A stretch of 64,000 nt of DNA from Streptomyces sp. CNQ-509 (GCF_001011035.1 NZ_CP011492.1:1116001-1180000); one strand, 5' to 3'; positions 16,754 to 26,507 are shown, numbered from the stretch's first letter. Numbers and translations: made by a program. Notes: a model not told the origin generated them from the sequence alone.

Positions 16754-17401
16754 ATGGCCCGCCCCCGCAAGCCCCTGCTGAGCCGCGAGCGCATCGTCAC
16801 GGCGGCCCTCGCCCTCGTCGACGCCGAGGGGCTGCAGGCCGTGTCCACCCGGCGGCTCGCGGCCGAGCTGGGGGTGAGCGGCCCCTCGCTCTACAACCAC
16901 TTCACGACGAAGGACGAACTGCTGGACGCCGCCGTCGACGCCGTGGTCGCCGAAGTCGACCTGTCGATGTTCGCGGACGGCCTGCCGTGGCCCGAGGCGC
17001 TGCTGGCCTGGGCGAGGTCGTACCGGGCGGCGCTGGCCGCGCACCCCAACATCGTGCCCGTGCTCGCCCAGGGCCCCGGCCGCAGGCCGGCGGCGCTGCG
17101 GCTGGCGGACGCCGTCTTCGGCGGCATGGTCGACGCCGGCTGGCCGCCGGCGCAGGCCACCCGGGTCGGCGCGCTCATGCGCTACTACGTGGCCGGATCC
17201 GCGCTCGGCTCGTTCGCGGGCGGCTTCGTCGCCGACCCGGCGGCGTACGACCCGGCGGACTACCCGCACCTCGGCCGGGCGCACCTCCTGGCGGAGCACC
17301 GCCAGGAGGTGGACGAGGGCGCGTTCGAGACCGGGCTGCGGGCGCTCGTGGACGGGCTGAAATTGCAGTTCGCCCAGCTCAGCGGGGAGCCGTCGGCGTG
17401 A
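16754..17401 (+). CDS. TetR-family regulator with TetR_C domain (TetR/tetracycline-repressor subclass)
   Basis: A 215-residue regulator starting at the ATG of MARPRKPLLS; the other ATG three codons upstream is also possible. The HTH spans about 10-50 (IVTAALALVDAEGLQAVSTR, GVSGPSLYNHFTTKDELLDA). The C-terminal domain has the pattern of the classic TetR_C group (LLAWARSYRAALAAHPNIVPVL). It is divergent from the second TetR gene. The operator overlapping its promoter reappears before the dehydrogenase genes ending at 26377, suggesting it controls them in trans. Confidence 0.85.
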   Translation: MARPRKPLLSRERIVTAALALVDAEGLQAVSTRRLAAELGVSGPSLYNHFTTKDELLDAAVDAVVAEVDLSMFADGLPWPEALLAWARSYRAALAAHPNIVPVLAQGPGRRPAALRLADAVFGGMVDAGWPPAQATRVGALMRYYVAGSALGSFAGGFVADPAAYDPADYPHLGRAHLLAEHRQEVDEGAFETGLRALVDGLKLQFAQLSGEPSA

Positions 17402-17459
17402 CGCGGGCTCGGCGCGGGGGTGCCGCCCGGCGGGCCGCGGGCGGGGCTATGATCCCGCA

Positions 17460-17972
17460 ATGGCCGACCTGGTACGCGTGATCTACCGCAAGTACGACGG
17501 CACCCTCCACTGGAACTCGACCATGCGCCGCCTCGGCGAGGACGAGCACGGCGTGTGGCTCGGCCAGCCCGCGGGCGGTACGACGCGCAAGGGCACCGGC
17601 CCGCCCGTGGTCTTCGAGTGCGCGCACGTGGCCCTCTTCCCCCGCGACGCCTGGTGGACCGCCGAGTTCAACGCCCCGCCGCGGCGCACCGACCTCTACG
17701 CGGACATCACCACGCCGCCGCGGTGGCGCTCGGCCGCGGAGGTCACGATGGTCGACCTGGACCTCGACGTCGCCCGGCGGCGCGGGGAGCGCGAGCCGCG
17801 GCTGCTGGACGAGGACGAGTTCGCCGACCACCGGGTGCGCTACGGCTACTCCGAGGAGACCGTCGCGCGGGCGACGGCGTCGGCCGCGTGGCTGATGGCG
17901 GCGGTGGCGGCGGGCACGGAGCCGTTCGCCGGGGCGTACCTGCACTGGCTCGAACAGGTGGCGGAGGGCTAG
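17460..17972 (+). CDS. DUF402 protein (FomD-like)
   Basis: A 170-residue protein with the DUF402 pattern: FPRDAWWTAEFN, then YADITTPPRW, then VDLDLDVARRRG, and LLDEDEFADHRVRYGYSEE. In the family these Asp/Glu and His residues bind metals, and characterised relatives hydrolyse nucleoside diphosphates or cytidylyl-phosphonates (FomD). Substrate here is unknown. Its TAG stop codon lies within the CTAG that abuts the mobile element following it. Confidence 0.82.
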   Translation: MADLVRVIYRKYDGTLHWNSTMRRLGEDEHGVWLGQPAGGTTRKGTGPPVVFECAHVALFPRDAWWTAEFNAPPRRTDLYADITTPPRWRSAAEVTMVDLDLDVARRRGEREPRLLDEDEFADHRVRYGYSEETVARATASAAWLMAAVAAGTEPFAGAYLHWLEQVAEG

Positions 17973-18214
17973 GGTCTGTCTTCACTCTCGCGTCGTTCGC
18001 CCGAAGGGCGGGCGGCGCAGGGGGCACCGCCCACGCCCCCCGGGGCGTAGGGGGAGTCCGGTGCGTGCGATCGCAAGGCGGAGGGTCGATCGCGTAGTGG
18101 GCCTCTTCGGTCGATCCCGACAACGCAGCGAGCGTGCGTGCCAGGCTCCCCCACAGCGCGCTGCGCGCACGTGGGCGGTACCCCCAGCCGCAGACGGGAG
18201 AGTGACGACAGACC
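17973..18214. mobile_element. MITE-like element copy 2 (242 bp) with 4-bp CTAG target duplication
   Basis: This is the best preserved copy. Terminal inverted repeats GGTCTGTCTTCACTC (left) and GGTCTGTCGTCACTC (right end, reverse strand) match at 14 of 15 bases. They are flanked by CTAG on both sides (17969-17972 and 18215-18218). The left CTAG contains the TAG stop of the DUF402 gene. The right half carries the same hairpin core as copies 1, 3 and 4; the centre has about 100 extra bases, including two GGTCGATC repeats. No transposase is encoded, so it would have to be mobilised by an element elsewhere. Confidence 0.8.
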
Positions 18215-18312
18215 CTAGGACCGGCCGCGCGCACCGGCCGGCGGGTTACCGGCGCGTCGGGAGGCGTGAATTCGCAGGTCCGGTGGAGGTGGGCCGACCT
18301 ACCATGGCGGGC

Positions 18313-18372
18313 ATGGCCCAGTCGAACACCTTCGTACGCCCCCGCCCGCCACGCCCCCGCGGTCGCCGATGA
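18313..18372 (+). CDS. Possible 19-residue Arg/Pro leader peptide coupled to the MalY-type gene
   Basis: ATG at 18313 (or in-frame ATG 18304) opens [19 protein letters not shown], whose TGA overlaps the aminotransferase ATG (ATGA). GGAGGTGG lies upstream, whereas the aminotransferase has no ribosome-binding site directly before its own ATG, so translation of the leader could couple to it. It may equally be chance. There is no homology to judge by. Confidence 0.3.
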   Translation: MAQSNTFVRPRPPRPRGRR

Positions 18373-19568
18373 GCGCCGGGACGCCGGACGCCCCGGTGGC
18401 CGATCCGCTGCGCGGGCCGACGCTCGCGGAGCTGCGCCGGCGGACGTCGGTGAAGTGGCGGGCGTATCCGCCCGACGTGCTGCCGCTCTGGGTCGCCGAG
18501 ATGGACACCCGGCTCGCCGCGCCCGTCGCCGAGGCGGTGCGCACGGCGGTCGACCTGGGCGACACGGGGTACGCGACCGTCGAGCCGTACGCGGAGGCGG
18601 TGGCGGAGTTCGCCGGGAGCCGCTGGGACTGGCGGGTGCCGACGGAGCGGATCGCCCTCGTGCCGGACGTGATGCGCGGCATCGCCGAGGTGCTGAGGCT
18701 GGTCACGGCCCCGGACGACGCCGTCGTCGTCAACTCCCCGGTCTACCCGCCGTTCTACGCCTACACCGAGCACCTGGGCCTGCGCGTGGTCGAAGCGCCG
18801 CTGGGCGAGGACGGGCGCATCGGCTTCGCCGCCCTGGCGGAGGCGTTCGCCTCCGCGCGCGCCGGCGGCCACCGCGCGGCGTACCTGCTGTGCAGCCCGC
18901 ACAACCCGACCGGCACCGTGCACACCGCCGCCGAGCTGGCGCGGGTCGCCGCGCTCGCCGGGGAACACGGGGTGCGGGTCGTCGCCGACGAGATACATGC
19001 CCCGCTGGTGCCGCCGGGTGCGCGGCACGTCCCGTATCTGACCGTGCCCGGCGCGGAGCGCGGCTTCGCGCTGCTGTCGGCGTCCAAGGCGTGGAACCTC
19101 GCGGGGCTGAAGTCCGCGGTCGCCGTCGCGGGCGAGGAGTCGGCGGGCGAGCTGGCGCTGCTGCCGCAGGAGATGTCGCACGGAGCGAGCCACCTCGGTG
19201 CCCTCGCGCACGTGGCCGCCTTCCGGCACGGCGGCCCGTGGCTGGACGCGCTGCTCGCCGGTCTCGACGAGAACCGGCGGCTGCTCGGACGGCTGCTGGC
19301 GGAGCGGCTGCCGGGGGCGGAGTACCGCGTTCCGGACGGTACGTTCCTGGCCTGGCTCGACTGCCGCGCGCTGGGGCTCGGGGACGACCCCGCGGCGGTG
19401 TTCCTGGAGTACGGACGGGTGGCGCTGGCGTCGGGCATCCCGTTCGGCACGGGCGGCGCGGGGCACGCGCGGCTCAACTTCGCCACCTCGCCCGAGGTGC
19501 TGACCGAGGCGGTGGACCGGATGGCCACCGCGGTGGAAACGTCACCCCAGCCGGGAGGCAGGCCATGA
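18369..19568 (+). CDS. MalY/PatB-type PLP-dependent C-S lyase / aminotransferase
   Basis: A 399-residue fold-type I PLP enzyme. It has the MalY-type N-terminus [13 protein letters not shown] at 38-50, [11 protein letters not shown] near 176 and the Schiff-base lysine in [12 protein letters not shown] near 238, followed by the C-terminal small domain. Family members cleave cystathionine or other cysteine conjugates; some are aminotransferases. It overlaps the amidase gene by four bases, so an amide-bearing amino acid could be handled by both. Assignment to the family is firm; the reaction is not. Confidence 0.88.
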   Translation: MSAGTPDAPVADPLRGPTLAELRRRTSVKWRAYPPDVLPLWVAEMDTRLAAPVAEAVRTAVDLGDTGYATVEPYAEAVAEFAGSRWDWRVPTERIALVPDVMRGIAEVLRLVTAPDDAVVVNSPVYPPFYAYTEHLGLRVVEAPLGEDGRIGFAALAEAFASARAGGHRAAYLLCSPHNPTGTVHTAAELARVAALAGEHGVRVVADEIHAPLVPPGARHVPYLTVPGAERGFALLSASKAWNLAGLKSAVAVAGEESAGELALLPQEMSHGASHLGALAHVAAFRHGGPWLDALLAGLDENRRLLGRLLAERLPGAEYRVPDGTFLAWLDCRALGLGDDPAAVFLEYGRVALASGIPFGTGGAGHARLNFATSPEVLTEAVDRMATAVETSPQPGGRP

Positions 19569-21103
19569 CCGACGACACGACGGCGGACCGGCAGGACGGC
19601 AAGGCGGCCGGCGAGCGCGGCCGCGGGGCGCGGCGCGGAGACCCGGGCGCGGGAGCGCGTGCGGGCACGGCGGCGACGCCCGCGGCCCACCCGCCCGTGC
19701 ACGCCTTCCGGGACGACGCCCTCGGCGCGCACGACGCCGTCGCCCTCGCCGCGCTCGTCCGCGACGGCGAGGTCGGTGCCGGGGAGCTGGCCCGGGCCGC
19801 GGTGGAGCGGATCCGGCTCGTCGACCCCGAGTTGCACGCCGTCGCCGTCCCGGCCTTCGACACGTACGAGACGGACGGCGCGGCCACGGGACCGCTCGCG
19901 GGCGTACCCACGCTGCTCAAGGACAACACCGACTACGGCGGTCTCCCCACCGGCCACGGCAGTGCGGCCTTCACCCCGCACCCCGCGCCGCGGCACGCGC
20001 CGTTCACGCGCCAGTTCCTCAGCACCGGCATGACGTTCCTCGGCAAGACCCGGCTGCCGGAGTTCGGCTTCAACGCCAGCACGGAGTACGAGGACGGCGA
20101 GCCGGTCCGCAACCCCTGGCACACCTCGTACTCCCCCGGCGGCTCGTCGGGCGGCAGTGCCGCGCTCGTCGCCTCCGGCGCCGTGCCGATCGCGCACGCC
20201 AACGACGGCGGCGGCTCCATCCGCATCCCCGCCGCGTGCTGCGGGCTCGTCGGCCTCAAGCCGACCCGGGGCCGGGTCGTCGCCAACGAGACGGGCCGCA
20301 GGCTGCCCATCGACATGGTGGGCGACGGGGTGCTGAGCCGCTCCGTGCGCGACACCGCGGCGTTCCTCGCCGCGGCCGAACGGCACTGGCGCAACCCGCG
20401 CATGCCCCCGCTGGGCCTGGTCGAGGGCCCGGGGACGCGCCGGCTGCGGATCGGCCTGGTGGCCGAGTCGCCGACCGGCGCGCCGACGGACGCGGCCACG
20501 CGCGCGGCCGTGGCGGCGGTCGCCACCGCGCTGGCGGGGCAGGGGCACACGGTCGAGACCTACGCGCTGCCGCTCGACGGCCGCTTCGAGCAGGACTTCA
20601 TCGCGTACTGGGGGATGCTCGCGTTCCTCGCCGGCGCGGGCGGCCGGTTCGTGTACGACCGGCATTTCGACGCGCGCCGGATGGACGGCCTGAGCAAGGG
20701 CCTGCGGTCGACGTACGTGCGCCGCATGCACACCACCCCGGCGTTCCTGCGCCGACTGCGCCGCGCGGCGGACGAGGCGTACGACGCGGCGCTCACGCGC
20801 TACGACGTGCTGCTGTCCCCGGTGCTGGCGCACACCACCCCGCGCCTGGGCCACCTGTCGCCGAACGTCCCGTACGAGGAACTGCTGAACCGCCTGCGCG
20901 CGTACGTGGCGTTCACCCCCATCAACAACATCAACGGCGGCCCCGCGATCTCCCTCCCCGCCCCCGCCACCGAACCGGCACCGGCGGACGGTCTGCCGGT
21001 GGGCGTGATGCTCTCGGCGGCCCACGGCGACGAACGCACCCTGCTGGAACTGGCCTTCGCCCTCGAGGCCGACCTGCCCTGGCGCCGCATCCAGGACGCC
21101 TGA
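19565..21103 (+). CDS. Amidase-signature-family amidase
   Basis: A 512-residue enzyme. After an unusual Gly/Arg/Ala-rich N-terminal 50 residues comes a typical amidase: catalytic Lys in [10 protein letters not shown] (near 120), and [16 protein letters not shown] with the cis-Ser (near 200). The Ser nucleophile in [20 protein letters not shown] follows near 222. It hydrolyses amides to acid and ammonia. Its ATG overlaps the MalY-type stop, and a GNAT gene follows after 18 bases, giving a three-gene operon. Confidence 0.9.
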   Translation: MTDDTTADRQDGKAAGERGRGARRGDPGAGARAGTAATPAAHPPVHAFRDDALGAHDAVALAALVRDGEVGAGELARAAVERIRLVDPELHAVAVPAFDTYETDGAATGPLAGVPTLLKDNTDYGGLPTGHGSAAFTPHPAPRHAPFTRQFLSTGMTFLGKTRLPEFGFNASTEYEDGEPVRNPWHTSYSPGGSSGGSAALVASGAVPIAHANDGGGSIRIPAACCGLVGLKPTRGRVVANETGRRLPIDMVGDGVLSRSVRDTAAFLAAAERHWRNPRMPPLGLVEGPGTRRLRIGLVAESPTGAPTDAATRAAVAAVATALAGQGHTVETYALPLDGRFEQDFIAYWGMLAFLAGAGGRFVYDRHFDARRMDGLSKGLRSTYVRRMHTTPAFLRRLRRAADEAYDAALTRYDVLLSPVLAHTTPRLGHLSPNVPYEELLNRLRAYVAFTPINNINGGPAISLPAPATEPAPADGLPVGVMLSAAHGDERTLLELAFALEADLPWRRIQDA

Positions 21104-21121
21104 GAGAACGAGGAAAGCCGG

Positions 21122-21658
21122 ATGGTCTTCGGAAAGCGGGTGAAGCTGCGGGCGTTCGAGCCCGCTGAGGCGGACGCGCTGTGGCGGTGGAACCACGACC
21201 CCGACGTGATGCGCTGGATGGACGACGGCTACGCCGCGTCGCTGGCGCGGGTCCGCCGGAACCTGGAGGAGCGCGCCCCGAACGCGTACGGAGACGTGCT
21301 GTACGCGGTCGAGGTGCTGGCCGACGGCGCGCTGATCGGCCTCGTCCGGCTGCGCGACGCCGAGCCGGAGACGGGTCTGGCCGCGCTGGACGTCTACCTC
21401 GGCGAGAAGGAGTACTGGGGTCGCGGCTACGCCACCGACGCGGTGCACGCGCTCTGCCGCTTCGGCTTCGAGGACATGCGGCTGCACAAGATCTCGCTGA
21501 CGGTGGTGACCGAGAACCACGCGGCGATCAGCGTCTACAAGAAGGTGGGCTTCGTGGAGGAGGGTCGGCTGCGGTCCGTGTTCCGGCGGGACGGGCGCTG
21601 GTACGACCAGTTCACGATGGGGCTGCTGGAAGGCGAATTGGTCGACGGCCGTCCCTAG
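21122..21658 (+). CDS. RimJ/RimL-type GNAT acetyltransferase
   Basis: A 178-residue acetyltransferase. VKLRAFEPAEADALWRWNHD opens the fold, EKEYWGRGYATDAV near 100 is the acetyl-CoA-binding A motif, and VVTENHAAISVYKKVGFVEEG near 130 the B motif. It may acetylate an alpha-amino or ribosomal-protein-like target, or the product of the upstream amidase. GAGGAAAG precedes the start. Its TAG stop forms part of the CTAG abutting mobile element copy 3. Confidence 0.88.
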   Translation: MVFGKRVKLRAFEPAEADALWRWNHDPDVMRWMDDGYAASLARVRRNLEERAPNAYGDVLYAVEVLADGALIGLVRLRDAEPETGLAALDVYLGEKEYWGRGYATDAVHALCRFGFEDMRLHKISLTVVTENHAAISVYKKVGFVEEGRLRSVFRRDGRWYDQFTMGLLEGELVDGRP

Positions 21659-21733
21659 TGTCTGTGGTCAATCTCCCGTCTGCGGCTGGGGGTACCGCCC
21701 ACGCGCGCGCAGCGCGCTGTGGGGTGGGCGGGG
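21659..21733. mobile_element. MITE-like element copy 3 (one end only)
   Basis: Immediately after CTAG (21655-21658) comes TGTCTGTGGTCAATCTCCCG and then the hairpin core GCTGGGGGTACCGCCCAC, GCGCGCGCAGCGCGC, TGTGGGG. It aligns almost base for base with the right end of copy 2 on the opposite strand. No matching inverted end was found before the next gene, so this is a solo end or a deletion remnant. Confidence 0.6.
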
Positions 21734-22119
21734 TTCAGCCGCAGTCGGCCTCTCTCGCGCCCGCCGACCAGCGGACGCCGCCGAGGAGGTGGCGGACGAA
21801 GTCCGGCTCGGCGGTGTGGCCGCCACGATGGGGAACGACTGGCCGCCCTCTACTCCTGGCCTGGTAGAAGGCGTTCGGGGCCCGCAAGGGATATAAGTGG
21901 CGAACTACCACACTCCATTACATACTAGGAAAAGGTGCCACAAGGCACAGTGCTGGATAGGGCCGCCCGACCACCCGCCGTCAACCGACACCACACGTGG
22001 TCGACCCGGCATTCCGCGACGGCCGGCGGGCGGCTGGTCCGGCCGAGAACTCCTCGCGTTGGGCATCCATCCGAAAGCCGGGCCCGCATGGGTCCACCCC
22101 CCACACGAATGGACTACAT
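21734..22119 (+). promoter_or_regulatory. Gene-free promoter/leader region of the DUF4397 gene
   Basis: From about 21880 the DNA is clearly richer in A+T than its surroundings (GATATAAGTGG, then CCATTACATACTAGGAAAAGG). The TACATA-type -10 sequence near 21920 is a likely promoter, leaving an untranslated leader of roughly 190 bases. No conserved riboswitch or open frame with homology was recognised in it. Confidence 0.4.
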
Positions 22120-22956
22120 ATGAAGAACTCGCGCAGCAGGAAGACCGCCGCTGCCGCCGCCGGTGCCTGCATATTGTCCCTGGCCGTGGCCGTCCCCGCC
22201 TCCGCAGAGGGCACGGCGCAGAAAGACACCGAGGTGTCCGTCTTCCACGGTGTTCCGGGCCTCACCGTCGACGTGTTCGCCAACGGGGACGAATTGGTCC
22301 CCGACTTCAAGCCCGGCACCCTGACCGAGCCGCAGCCGCTGGCTCCCGGCACCTACGACATCGAGGTCTTCCCCGACGGGGAGGGCCCCGACGGCGAACC
22401 CGCCATCCAGAAGAGCATCGAGGTCCCGGCCGGGGCGAACGCCACGATCGCGGCCCACCTCAACGCGCAGGGCGACCCCACGCTCACCGCGTTCGTCAAC
22501 GACACCTCCAAGGTCCCGGCCGGCGAGTCGCGGCTGACCGTCCGCCATGTGGCTGCGGCACCCGCCGTGGACGTCCGCGCGGACGGCAAGCCGGTCATCG
22601 AGGGCCTGACCAACCCCAACGAGAAGTCGCTCAAGGTGCCCGCCGGCACGGTGAGCGCCGATGTCGTCCTGGCCGGGACGGACACCGTGGCCATCGGCCC
22701 CGCCGACCTCAACCTCGCCGAGGGCACCAACACCATCGTCTACGCCTGGGGCAGCGCCGAGGACGACAACCTGGCACTGAAGACGCAGACGATCAGCGGC
22801 GTGGATTCCGCACCGCGTGGTGCGAGCGCCGGTGAGAGCGGCGCGATGGCCGGCGACAACGAATCCGCCGCCGTCTGGTTCGCCTCGGGGACCACGGGTG
22901 CCGTCGCGGTTGCCGGTCTCCTGGCCTCCCGCCGCCGGCGCAGCAGGAGCAACTGA
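22120..22956 (+). CDS. Secreted, wall- or membrane-attached DUF4397 protein
   Basis: A 278-residue exported protein. It has a signal peptide (KNSRSRKTAAAAAGACILSL, cleaved near VPASAE). Two related DUF4397 beta-domains follow, recognisable from VSVFHGVPGLTVDVFANG (around 40) and LTVRHVAAAPAVDVRADG (around 140). The C-terminus has a hydrophobic segment (AVWFASGTTGAVAVAGLLAS) followed by RRRRSRSN, as in sortase substrates or tail anchors, but no LPXTG is visible. The sortase gene nine bases downstream is a regular companion of DUF4397 genes in actinobacteria. Confidence 0.85.
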   Translation: MKNSRSRKTAAAAAGACILSLAVAVPASAEGTAQKDTEVSVFHGVPGLTVDVFANGDELVPDFKPGTLTEPQPLAPGTYDIEVFPDGEGPDGEPAIQKSIEVPAGANATIAAHLNAQGDPTLTAFVNDTSKVPAGESRLTVRHVAAAPAVDVRADGKPVIEGLTNPNEKSLKVPAGTVSADVVLAGTDTVAIGPADLNLAEGTNTIVYAWGSAEDDNLALKTQTISGVDSAPRGASAGESGAMAGDNESAAVWFASGTTGAVAVAGLLASRRRRSRSN

Positions 22957-22965
22957 CAGACGGGC

Positions 22966-23646
22966 ATGCGTTCCTCCACCGCGGGCGCGCGCCTCTCCGC
23001 GGCGGCCGTCGGGGCCGCCGCGGTGGCCGCCGCCGTCCTGTCGGCGCTGCCGGTCTGGTCCCTGTGGCCGACCGGTGCCCCGGTGCCGCCGGACTTCGGC
23101 GACCGGCCGGGGCCCCGGGAGCCCGCGGCCGTCCCCTCGTCGGCGGCCTGGGAAAGGGGACCCGGCACGGCGGAGGACGGGGCCGGCCCTGTACCCGAGC
23201 CGACGGCGCTGCGCGTACCAGAGGTCTCGCTGCACACCCGGGTGAGGGACGTCGGCGTCGAGGACGACGGCACGGTGGAGGTCCCCGCCAACACGGGACA
23301 GTCCGGCTGGTACCGCTACGGCCCCGCGCCGGGTGCCTCCGCCGGGTCCGCCGTCCTCGTCGGCCATGTGGACGACCGCACCGGCGACCTGGGCGCTTTC
23401 GCCAAGCTGTACGAGGTCAGGAAGGGCGACGAGGTCACCGTCGCCCGCGAGGACGCGCCTCCCGTGCAGTACGAGGTGGCGGCCCGCGAAGTGGTCGACA
23501 AGGACAGGCTCCCCGTCGAGGTGTTCCGGCGCCACGGGCGGCCGGTCCTGACCCTGGTCACCTGCGCGCCCCCTTACGATCCCGCGCGCGGCGGCTATCA
23601 GCGGAGCCTGCTGGTATACGCCGTCCCCGTCCAGGAGCGCGGCTAA
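22966..23646 (+). CDS. Class F sortase
   Basis: A 226-residue membrane-anchored transpeptidase. It has one N-terminal transmembrane segment (residues 10-32) and a Pro-rich linker to 75. The sortase barrel has catalytic His in VLVGHVDD (near 128), Cys in LTLVTCAPPYD (near 197) and Arg in YQRSLLVYA (near 213). Class F sortases attach or crosslink surface proteins in actinobacteria. It is in one operon with the DUF4397 protein, its probable substrate or partner. Confidence 0.9.
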   Translation: MRSSTAGARLSAAAVGAAAVAAAVLSALPVWSLWPTGAPVPPDFGDRPGPREPAAVPSSAAWERGPGTAEDGAGPVPEPTALRVPEVSLHTRVRDVGVEDDGTVEVPANTGQSGWYRYGPAPGASAGSAVLVGHVDDRTGDLGAFAKLYEVRKGDEVTVAREDAPPVQYEVAAREVVDKDRLPVEVFRRHGRPVLTLVTCAPPYDPARGGYQRSLLVYAVPVQERG

Positions 23647-23829
23647 GCCCCGCAGGACCGGGTGCCGGGAAGGGTGGTTCTGCGTGCCGCCCGTTCACCG
23701 GCCGCCGCCTCCCCCGTCCGGGAAGTGAGGACACCGCGGACCGGCCGTCAGGGCGCCGCCTCCTTTCCGCGCGCCGGCACGGCCGTCACGTCATCCGGCT
23801 GACCGCGGAGGGCGGACGGCGGCGGGCGC

Positions 23830-24918
23830 TCAGAACAGCACGAGCGCCCGGCCCCCGCGACCCGCCAGCATCGCGTCGAACGCCGCCGGGATGCCGTCGA
23901 GCCCGATGCGGGCGGTGACGAGCCCGCCCAGGTCCAGTTCCCCGGTGCGTACGTGCGCGGCGATGGCCGGCAGGTCGCGGGCCGGGTCGCTGTTGCCGTA
24001 GACGCAACCGGAAAGCGTGCGGCCGAAGTAGAAGAGCTCCAGCGCCGAGAACGACACCCGCTCCTCCTGGCCGCCGATGCCGACGACCGTCGTCCGCCCG
24101 CCGCGCCGCGTGCTGGACCAGGCGGTGCGTATCGACTCCGCCCGGCCGGCGCACTCGATCGCCACGTCGGCGCCGATCCCTGCGGTCAGCGTACGGATCC
24201 GCTTCGCGGTGTCGCGCTCCCCGCCCGGCGCGGCGAGGACGAAGTCGGTGGCCCCGGCGGCGCGCGCCAGTTCCTCCTTCGCCGGCGACACGTCCACCGC
24301 GACGAGCGGCCCGGCGCCCGCGATCCGGGCGGCCTGGAGCACGGCGAGCCCCACGCCGCCGGCGCCGAAGACGGCGACCGACTCCCCGGCCCGTACCGCG
24401 GCAGCGTGGTGCACGGCGCCCCAGCCGGTGAGGACGGCGCAGCCGAGGAGCGCGGCGTCGGCCAGCGGTACCCCGGCGGGCAGGGGCAGTACGGCGCGGG
24501 CGGGCACGACGGTCTCCTCGGCGAAGGCGGCGGTGCCCAGGCCCGGGTAGAGGCCGGCGCCGTCGCGGGTGGCGTACGGCTCGGCCGCGGCGGCGCCCGC
24601 GGCGGCGCAGAGCCACGGCTCGCCGAGCCCGCAGTAGTGGCACGCGCCGCAGGACGGTGCCCAGTTGAGCACCACCTCGTCGCCCACGGCCACGCCGGTG
24701 ACGCCCTCGCCGACCGCGACGACGGTGCCGGCGCCCTCGTGGCCGAGCACCGCGGGTACGGGCTGGCGCAGCGTGCCGTTGGCGAGGGAGAGGTCGGAGT
24801 GGCAGACGCCGGCGGCGGCGAGCCGGACGCGCACGTGTCCGGCGCCCGGGGCGGGGAGGTCGATGTCGGCGAGTTCGAGCGGGGAGCCGATCGCGGGCAG
24901 GACGGCGGCGCGGGTCAT
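23830..24918 (-). CDS. Zinc-dependent alcohol dehydrogenase
   Basis: A 362-residue MDR enzyme. Catalytic zinc ligands lie in GVCHSDL (Cys 39) and GHEGAGTVVAVGEGVTGVAV (His 60), and the structural zinc cluster is CGACHYCGLGEPWLC (near 90-104). The nucleotide motif VFGAGGVGLAVL is near 180. It is of the class III-like, mycobacterial/streptomycete type acting on aldehydes or alcohols with NAD. It lies 40 bases downstream of an aldehyde dehydrogenase, giving a two-step alcohol-to-acid pathway. Confidence 0.9.
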   Translation of the reverse strand: MTRAAVLPAIGSPLELADIDLPAPGAGHVRVRLAAAGVCHSDLSLANGTLRQPVPAVLGHEGAGTVVAVGEGVTGVAVGDEVVLNWAPSCGACHYCGLGEPWLCAAAGAAAAEPYATRDGAGLYPGLGTAAFAEETVVPARAVLPLPAGVPLADAALLGCAVLTGWGAVHHAAAVRAGESVAVFGAGGVGLAVLQAARIAGAGPLVAVDVSPAKEELARAAGATDFVLAAPGGERDTAKRIRTLTAGIGADVAIECAGRAESIRTAWSSTRRGGRTTVVGIGGQEERVSFSALELFYFGRTLSGCVYGNSDPARDLPAIAAHVRTGELDLGGLVTARIGLDGIPAAFDAMLAGRGGRALVLF

Positions 24919-24958
24919 CGGGGGCTCCGTATCTCCGGGTGGCGGCGGGGTGCGTACG

Positions 24959-26377
24959 TCAGAACTGCAGCGACTTGGTGTGCAGGAACTCCGCGAGCCC
25001 CGCCACCCCCAGCTCGCGGCCGATACCCGACTGCTTGTGGCCGCCGAACGGCGCCAGCGGGTCGAACTTCCCGCCGTTGACGACCACCGTCCCGGTCTCC
25101 ATCCGCCGCGCGAACGCCGCCGCTTCCGCATCACTGGCCGCCCACACGGCGCCGGCCAGGCCGTAGACCGTGCCGTTGGCGATGCGCAGGGCGTCGTCCT
25201 CGTCCTCGTACGGCATGATCGCCAGCACCGGACCGAAGATCTCCTCCTGCGCGATGGTCATGCCGGGGGTGACGTCGGCGAAGACGGTGGGCCGGACGTA
25301 GTAGCCGCGCTCGCGCCCCTCGGGCGCCCCGGGCCCGCCGGCGAGGAGCACGGCGCCTTCTGCGGTGCCGCGCTCGATGTAGCCGCGGACGCGCTCGCGC
25401 TGTACGGAGCTGACGACGGGCCCGAGGCGGGTGGCGGGGTCGCGGGGGTCGCCGGGCGCGTACTTGGTCAGGGCGGTGGTGGCGAGGGTGAGCGCCTCGT
25501 CGTACGCGTCCCTGTGGACGAGCATCCGGGTCCAGGCGGTGCAGGTCTGGCCGGAGTTGGCCATGACGTTGGCGACACCGGCGCTGACGGCCCTGGCGAG
25601 GTCGGCGCCCGGCAGGATGACGTTCGCGGACTTGCCGCCCAGCTCCAGCGCCACGGGCTTGACGGCCGCGCCCGCCGCCGCGGCGACGGTCCGCCCGACG
25701 GCGGTGGATCCGGTGAACGACAGGAAGTCGGTGCCGGGGTGCTCCACCAGCGCCCGGCCGGCCTCGGCGCCGTACCCGGTGACGACGTTGAGGACGCCGG
25801 GCGGGAAGCCGGCCGCGGCGACGGCCTCGGCGAAGATCCGGGCGACCAGCGGGGTGTTCTCCGCGGGCTTGAGGACCACGGTGCAGCCGGCTGCGAGCGC
25901 GGGGGCGGCCTTGGCGACGATCTGGTGCAGCGGGTAGTTCCACGGCGTGATCGCGCCGACGACGCCCACGGGCTCGTGCAGGACGGTGGCGGTCCCGGCC
26001 TTCTCCTCGTACGGGTACGAGGCGCCGATCCGCGCGTACGAGGCGGAGACGGCGACCGGCACCGCGGCGTGCACCTTCCGGCTGAACGTCAGCGGCGCGC
26101 CCAGCTCCGCGGTGACCGTCGCGGCGATGTCCTCCGCCCGGGCGGCCAGCACGTCGCCGAGCGCCCCGACGCGCGCGGCCCGGTCGGCGGGCGGCGTCGC
26201 CGCCCAGCGGGGGAACGCGGCGCGGGCGGCGGCGACGGCGGCGTCCACGTCGGCCGCGGTGCCGGCCGGCACGGTGGCGATGACCTGCTCGTCGGCGGGG
26301 TCGACGACCTCGATGACACCGTCGCCGGCGGCGGGCTGCCAGCGGCCGTCGATGAACATGCCGTCGTGAGCCTGCAT
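24959..26377 (-). CDS. NAD(P)-dependent aldehyde dehydrogenase
   Basis: A 472-residue ALDH of normal length. [20 protein letters not shown] (near 145), catalytic Glu in [12 protein letters not shown] (near 245) and catalytic Cys in [11 protein letters not shown] (near 275) are present, as is the C-terminal [13 protein letters not shown]. It converts an aldehyde to an acid. It is the first gene of a two-gene operon with the alcohol dehydrogenase. The palindrome AACTA...TAGTT at 26420-26436 upstream is shared with the TetR gene at 16754. Confidence 0.92.
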   Translation of the reverse strand: MQAHDGMFIDGRWQPAAGDGVIEVVDPADEQVIATVPAGTAADVDAAVAAARAAFPRWAATPPADRAARVGALGDVLAARAEDIAATVTAELGAPLTFSRKVHAAVPVAVSASYARIGASYPYEEKAGTATVLHEPVGVVGAITPWNYPLHQIVAKAAPALAAGCTVVLKPAENTPLVARIFAEAVAAAGFPPGVLNVVTGYGAEAGRALVEHPGTDFLSFTGSTAVGRTVAAAAGAAVKPVALELGGKSANVILPGADLARAVSAGVANVMANSGQTCTAWTRMLVHRDAYDEALTLATTALTKYAPGDPRDPATRLGPVVSSVQRERVRGYIERGTAEGAVLLAGGPGAPEGRERGYYVRPTVFADVTPGMTIAQEEIFGPVLAIMPYEDEDDALRIANGTVYGLAGAVWAASDAEAAAFARRMETGTVVVNGGKFDPLAPFGGHKQSGIGRELGVAGLAEFLHTKSLQF

Positions 26378-26419
26378 CGGTACGTCTCCCGGTGGGTCGG
26401 CGGTGTGCCTACGCCACCA

Positions 26420-26437
26420 AACTAGCGCCGGTAGTTT
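26420..26437. promoter_or_regulatory. Palindromic operator before the aldehyde/alcohol dehydrogenase operon
   Basis: AACTA and TAGTT arms flank GCGCCGG. The sequence CTAGCGCCGGTAGTTT matches the site at 16709-16725 before the third TetR gene, suggesting regulation in trans by that protein. Confidence 0.55.
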
Positions 26438-26507
26438 TCTGCGCCCAGGCCGTCCGGGCGTGCGGTGGGTCACGCGCGCCGGGTGGCGCCGCCCGCGTGC
26501 ACCTGAG

